Positions 58,583-64,000 of a stretch of DNA of 64,000 bases are shown one piece after another (within the stretch, counting starts at the first letter, position 1; each line of letters begins with the position of its first letter). This stretch comes from Actinoplanes oblitus (lineage in GTDB: Bacteria > Actinomycetota > Actinomycetes > Mycobacteriales > Micromonosporaceae). The notes beneath the pieces were generated by a model, which searched no databases, was not told the origin of the DNA, and was given only the letters and a program-made list of their open reading frames with translations. Both the position numbers and the translations under genes were made by a program. The DNA lies in assembly GCF_030252345.1 (NCBI RefSeq), contig NZ_CP126980.1:7938501-8002500 (forward strand). The letters are read 5' to 3'.

Positions 58583-60535
58583 TCAGGCGGCCGGGCCGAC
58601 CACCAGGGTGTAATTCCTGGTCGCGGTGCCGCCCCAGACATCAGTGAACCCGGCTGTGAAGCTCGCCGTCTCCCCGTCGACAGCCGTCGGCACACCGCTG
58701 ATCAGGCCAGTCCCGTCCAGGCTGAGCCCGGCCGGGAGCGCGCCGCCGAGCAGGCTCCAGGCGCCCTCACGACCATCAGCTGTCACCAACCGGCCCTGAT
58801 AGTCGACGCCGGCCCGCACCGGCGGCAGCTCGGCACCGAGGACCGGGGTACCGGCCACCACCGGGATCACGATCGTGCGGGTCACCGCCCGCGGCACGTA
58901 ATCGGTGAACCGCACGGTCACCGCGTACTCCCCCGGCTCGGTCGGGGTGCCGGTGATCGCGCCGCTGTGCGCGAGCGACAGACCAGGCGGCATGCTGCCC
59001 GCGGCCACCTGCCACGTTCCGGTCCGGCCCGACTTGAGGTTCACCCTGCTGGCGTACGGCGTACCGACGGTCGCCACGGCCGTCCGCGACGTCGCGATCA
59101 CCGGCTCGGCGGGTGGCGCCGGGACGAAGAGCAGCCGGTTGGGCGCGCCGGCCCGGTCGGTCACCTTGCCGGTGGTGGCGTTCGCGACCAGCCTGGCGCG
59201 CACCTGGGACGGGGTGAGGGCGGGGCCGGCGTCCAGGATCAGGGCGGCGGCGCCGGCCACGTGCGGGGCGGCCATCGACGTACCGCTGTAGACCGCCGTC
59301 GCACTGTTGCTGCCGGAGACCGACGACTTGATGTTCACCCCGGGAGCGAACAGGTCCACCACCCTGCCGTAGTTGGAGAACGTGGCCCGCCGGTCCCGGC
59401 TGTCGGTGGCCGCCACGGTGATCGCCGCGGACACGTCGGCCGGGCTGCTCCAGGAGGCGTCCACGTCCTCGTTGCCGGCCGCCACCACGTAGGTGACCCC
59501 GGAGGCGATCGACTGCCGCACCGCGAAGTCCAGCGACGGGCTGGCCGCCCCGCCCATGCTCATGTTCGCGACGGCCGGCTTGACCGCGTGCTCGGTCACC
59601 CAGTCGACGCCGTCGATCACGTCGGACAGGTCGCCCTCGCCGTAGCAGTCGAGCACCCGCACGGCCACCAGCCGCACCTTCTTGGCGACGCCGTAGTGCG
59701 CGCCACCGATCGTGCCGGCCACATGCGTCCCGTGCCCGTTGCAGTCGGCCGCGTACCGATCGTCGTCGGCGAAGTCGTACCCGTAGGACGCCCGCCCGCC
59801 GAACTCCTTGTGCGTGATCCGGATCCCGGTGTCGATCACGTACGCGTGCACCGACGACCCGTCGTCGGTCGGGGTGTAGGACTTGGACCCCGCGACAGAC
59901 CGCTGATCGATCCGGTCCAGTCCCCACGCCGGACTCGTCTGCGTTCCCGCGCTCCGGAACGCCCCTTCCCCACCGACGGCGGCCTGCCCACCGCCGATCT
60001 GCCCACCGCCAGCTGCCCGTGCACCGCCAGCCGCTCGCACACCGTCGGCCCGGCCGGCACCGTCGGCCCGCCTCGCACCGTTGGCCCGCGCTGCACCGTC
60101 GGCCCGCGCTGCACCGCCGGTCCGCCCCGCACCGTCCGCCTGCCCCGCACTGGCCAGCCGCACGCCACTGTCCTGGCCGGCGGCGACCGGGCCCAGGCCG
60201 ACGGCATGTTCGGTGGTGGCGATGCGGACGCGCCGGTCCTGCTCGACCGACCGTACGGCCGGGTCGGCCGCGAGCCGCCGCGCCTGGGTCGCGCTCATCT
60301 CCGCCGCGAACCCGGCGATCCCCCGGAAGTCGCGCAGCACCTTCCCCGCGCCGAGGCTCCGCACGCGCGGCCCGCCCGCCCGCTCTTTCAGCGTGACGAT
60401 GTACCGCCCGGGCAGCGCGCCGGGCGCATCAGCCCCGATCACCGTCCCGGTCGCCACCGCGGGGGACGGGACAGTCAGGGCTGCCGAGGCGGCAACCGCC
60501 GACGTGAGAAACGCACCGAGCGACCACTTACGCAT
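58583..60535 (-). CDS. Secreted subtilisin-like (S8) protease with Ala/Gly-rich insert
   Basis: The 650-residue protein has a signal peptide (about 1-29), an inhibitor I9 prodomain (GRYIVTLKE ... AVRSVEQDRRV) and an S8 domain with Asp in YVIDTGI, His in NGHGTHVAGTIGG and Ser in GTSMAAPHVAG. Two C-terminal Ig-like putative domains of about 80 residues follow (PPGLSLAHSGAITGTPTEPG and PAGLSLDGTGLISGVPTAV). An unusual low-complexity insert of about 60 residues built from RADGA/RAAGG units separates prodomain and protease. It looks like recent expansion and may serve as a flexible processing linker. The protein should be exported and self-cleaved. Confidence 0.9.
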   Translation of the reverse strand: MRKWSLGAFLTSAVAASAALTVPSPAVATGTVIGADAPGALPGRYIVTLKERAGGPRVRSLGAGKVLRDFRGIAGFAAEMSATQARRLAADPAVRSVEQDRRVRIATTEHAVGLGPVAAGQDSGVRLASAGQADGAGRTGGAARADGAARANGARRADGAGRADGVRAAGGARAAGGGQIGGGQAAVGGEGAFRSAGTQTSPAWGLDRIDQRSVAGSKSYTPTDDGSSVHAYVIDTGIRITHKEFGGRASYGYDFADDDRYAADCNGHGTHVAGTIGGAHYGVAKKVRLVAVRVLDCYGEGDLSDVIDGVDWVTEHAVKPAVANMSMGGAASPSLDFAVRQSIASGVTYVVAAGNEDVDASWSSPADVSAAITVAATDSRDRRATFSNYGRVVDLFAPGVNIKSSVSGSNSATAVYSGTSMAAPHVAGAAALILDAGPALTPSQVRARLVANATTGKVTDRAGAPNRLLFVPAPPAEPVIATSRTAVATVGTPYASRVNLKSGRTGTWQVAAGSMPPGLSLAHSGAITGTPTEPGEYAVTVRFTDYVPRAVTRTIVIPVVAGTPVLGAELPPVRAGVDYQGRLVTADGREGAWSLLGGALPAGLSLDGTGLISGVPTAVDGETASFTAGFTDVWGGTATRNYTLVVGPAA

Positions 60536-60920
60536 GCCCCGCGTGATCGGTCACCCGAGGGCCGGGTTGAGCCGCCGCCCCGCAACGAACCAACCTGCCA
60601 CCAACCCGCCGATCCGCCGCACCCCACCCCGACCCGCACGACCACGCCGATCCGCTCACCAAGAAGGGGACTGTGCCAGGAGCGGTGTTTCCGGCCCGAC
60701 ACGCCAAGAAGCAGCGGAGCCCAAATGAAGGTCGAGCGTCGCCGGGCGAGTTCCCGAACCGTTGCGGCTGCCCACCCCCGCCCGCGCGAGAGTGTTACCA
60801 GGGCTTCCCAGAGTCCCCCGCGGGGCGTTATGGAGCCGTTACGGAGGGGGTAGAACTGATGGGGTCGGGGTGGCATCGGACCCTATGACAGCGCGATGGA
60901 GCTGAATGGGGGACAGAGTG
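60536..60920. other. Intergenic region between divergent secreted-protein genes
   Basis: About 385 bases between the subtilase and lipoprotein starts hold no recognisable gene; the ORFs are short or low-complexity. It should contain both promoters. Confidence 0.45.
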
Positions 60921-61622
60921 ATGCGACGGGTGATGTGGCGACGACCGGCCGGATGGGGTGTCGGGCTGATTGCCGGGGTCGGGTTGTTGGGCGGGTGTGC
61001 GGCGGCGCCGGAGCATCTGGACGGGCCCGCGGTGCCGGTCGGCGCCACGGTTCCGGCCTCGGGGCGGCCGTCCGCGACCAAGATGCCGTCGGCTTCCGCT
61101 TCCGCTCCGGCATCGGGGCGGACAAGGAGTCCGGAGGCGACTTCCACGCCGCGGGCCGGGGTGTCGTCCAGCCGGTCGGCGGTGCGGGCGGTCTCTCAGG
61201 TCATCGGGCCGACCGGAATCGGCTCACTGAAGATCGGAATGACGGTGAACCAGGCGAAGGCCACCGGCCTGATCACCGGGTACACCACGTACGACGGGCC
61301 CGAGGGCTGCGGCAACTCCCGGCTGAAGGGTGCCGGCAGCTCCGGCGGCGAGATCACCCACTCGCCTCGGCTGGGTGTCGTCGCCATCCAGGCCTACGGC
61401 AAGATGCACACGCCCGAGGGAATCGGCTTCGGCAGCACCATGGACCAGGTCCGCAGTGCCTATCCGGACTTCGAGGGCAGCGACGTGGACGAAACCGAAC
61501 GCTTCGGTGACGGCCGCGCCTGGGCCCACGCCTCTGGCAAGGTCAACTACCGCTTCACCTTCGACAACGACAAGGTGATCGAGCTCGGCCTCGAGCACCA
61601 GAACCAGGACTGTTACGAGTAA
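60921..61622 (+). CDS. Putative lipoprotein of unknown function
   Basis: The product of about 233 residues has a twin-basic N-terminus, a hydrophobic stretch and the lipobox LLGGC, so it should be lipid-anchored outside the cell. A Ser/Ala/Pro linker (about 30-80) leads to a domain of about 140 residues with IGSLKIGMTVNQAKATGLIT, FGSTMDQVRSAYPDFE and a cysteine pair. The IG-x-L-x-IGM-x-x-x-x-A pattern is found in many small actinobacterial exported proteins with no known activity. GGGGGAC precedes GTG 60918 and ATG 60921; either may be the start. Confidence 0.75.
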   Translation: MRRVMWRRPAGWGVGLIAGVGLLGGCAAAPEHLDGPAVPVGATVPASGRPSATKMPSASASAPASGRTRSPEATSTPRAGVSSSRSAVRAVSQVIGPTGIGSLKIGMTVNQAKATGLITGYTTYDGPEGCGNSRLKGAGSSGGEITHSPRLGVVAIQAYGKMHTPEGIGFGSTMDQVRSAYPDFEGSDVDETERFGDGRAWAHASGKVNYRFTFDNDKVIELGLEHQNQDCYE

Positions 61623-61701
61623 TCCGTCGCCTGCGGAGCGTCCGGCGTCCAGCGGTAAAAGCCGCCAGTCGCCTGCCGCACCGCCCTTTTCCAGGTACAA
61701 A

Positions 61702-61741
61702 AAGAAAAGGCCCACCCCGTCACGGGGTGGGCCTTTTCTTA
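61702..61741 (-). terminator. rRNA operon terminator
   Basis: AAAAGGCCCACCCCG and CGGGGTGGGCCTTTT form a 15-bp stem with a TCAC-type loop directly after the 5S gene on the minus strand, followed there by a T-rich run. It can also end the convergent lipoprotein transcript. Confidence 0.9.
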
Positions 61742-61748
61742 AGTTGAG

Positions 61749-61866
61749 TCCGGCGGCGTCCTACTCTCCCACACCCTCCCGAGTGCAGTACCATCGGCGC
61801 TGGAGGGCTTAGCTACCGGGTTCGGAATGTAACCGGGCGTTTCCCCTCCGCTATGACCACCGAAAC
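61749..61866 (-). rRNA. rrf: 5S ribosomal RNA
   Basis: The minus strand reads GTTTCGGTGGTCATAGCGGA at the 5' end, through the conserved CCCGGTTACATTCCGAACCC and CGATGGTACTGC, to AGTAGGACGCCGCCGGA. The ~118-base length and sequence are typical of actinobacterial 5S rRNA. It follows 23S after a spacer of about 160 bases. Confidence 0.95.
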
Positions 61867-62024
61867 AGCTATCAGCGCGGAACCAACCAGCAACCCGCAT
61901 CCCTCTCCGGCACCCCAGCCGGCCCCGACATCATCGGAAGCCAACCAGAATCCCTGAGAAGAAACAGGGTGGTTGTTCGTTTGCTGTGAATCACACAGTG
62001 GACGCAAGCAGAAAATTTAGGGTG

Positions 62025-64000
<1,976 letters not shown>

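Overview
The window is a high-GC actinobacterial chromosome segment. Gene content (SARP regulator, SsgA-family sporulation protein, mostly GTG/ATG starts with short overlaps, many secreted proteases, rrn operon) suggests a filamentous actinomycete, and the style is most like Micromonosporaceae (Actinoplanes or a relative). This is inferred from gene content; no database search was possible.

Layout. (1) 1-3.4 kb: a partial gene, a D-amino-acid oxidase divergent from a LysR regulator, and a membrane protein with a SecD-like domain. (2) 3.4-22.7 kb: a natural-product gene cluster on the + strand. A SARP regulator starts on the stop codon of a 7-residue upstream ORF. It is followed by a small peptide gene and a B12/radical-SAM enzyme of the RiPP-maturation C-methyltransferase type. 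After a terminator-like hairpin comes a tight run: lysine/ornithine N-hydroxylase, methionyl-tRNA-synthetase-like protein, DAO-type oxidase, MFS exporter, double ATP-grasp ligase, twin acyl-CoA-dehydrogenase-fold flavoenzymes, a second B12/radical-SAM enzyme, a stand-alone cupin, a ~107-residue protein of unknown role and a berberine-bridge-type FAD oxidase. N-hydroxylase + MetRS-like + cupin + DAO are the parts of the hydrazine (N-N bond) synthetase known from s56-p1, triacsin and formycin-type pathways, where cupin and MetRS domains are fused; here they are separate genes. No NRPS, PKS or carrier protein is present, so the ATP-grasp protein is the best candidate for bond formation. The product cannot be named from sequence.

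(3) 22.7-36.6 kb: a giant secreted Ig-repeat protein head-to-head with a collagen-like protein, then a zone of broken genes (LamG/DNRLRE fragment joined to a protease fragment, two integrase relics, a decayed IS3 element, another transposase tail) with an intact lipoprotein, a sigma/anti-sigma pair and a secreted protease. It ends at tRNA-Val(CAC). A ~51-bp sequence containing a perfect hairpin occurs at both edges of this zone (22.7 and 36.45 kb).

(4) 36.6-61.7 kb: mostly housekeeping or genus-level genes: PGPGW membrane protein, SsgA-family protein, AraC and Rrf2 regulators, a GGDEF protein, DinB, GNAT, ammonium transporter, a minus-strand membrane/lipid group (endonuclease/phosphatase, double PAP2, BrkB, lipid kinase), DUF1990-MBL-DedA operon, a class A beta-lactamase-fold protein, S1 and S8 secreted proteases and a lipoprotein. 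A gene-poor, repeat-rich 1.2 kb lies at 46.3-47.5 kb. (5) 61.7-64.0 kb: the 3' end of an rRNA operon on the minus strand (23S partial, 5S, terminator).
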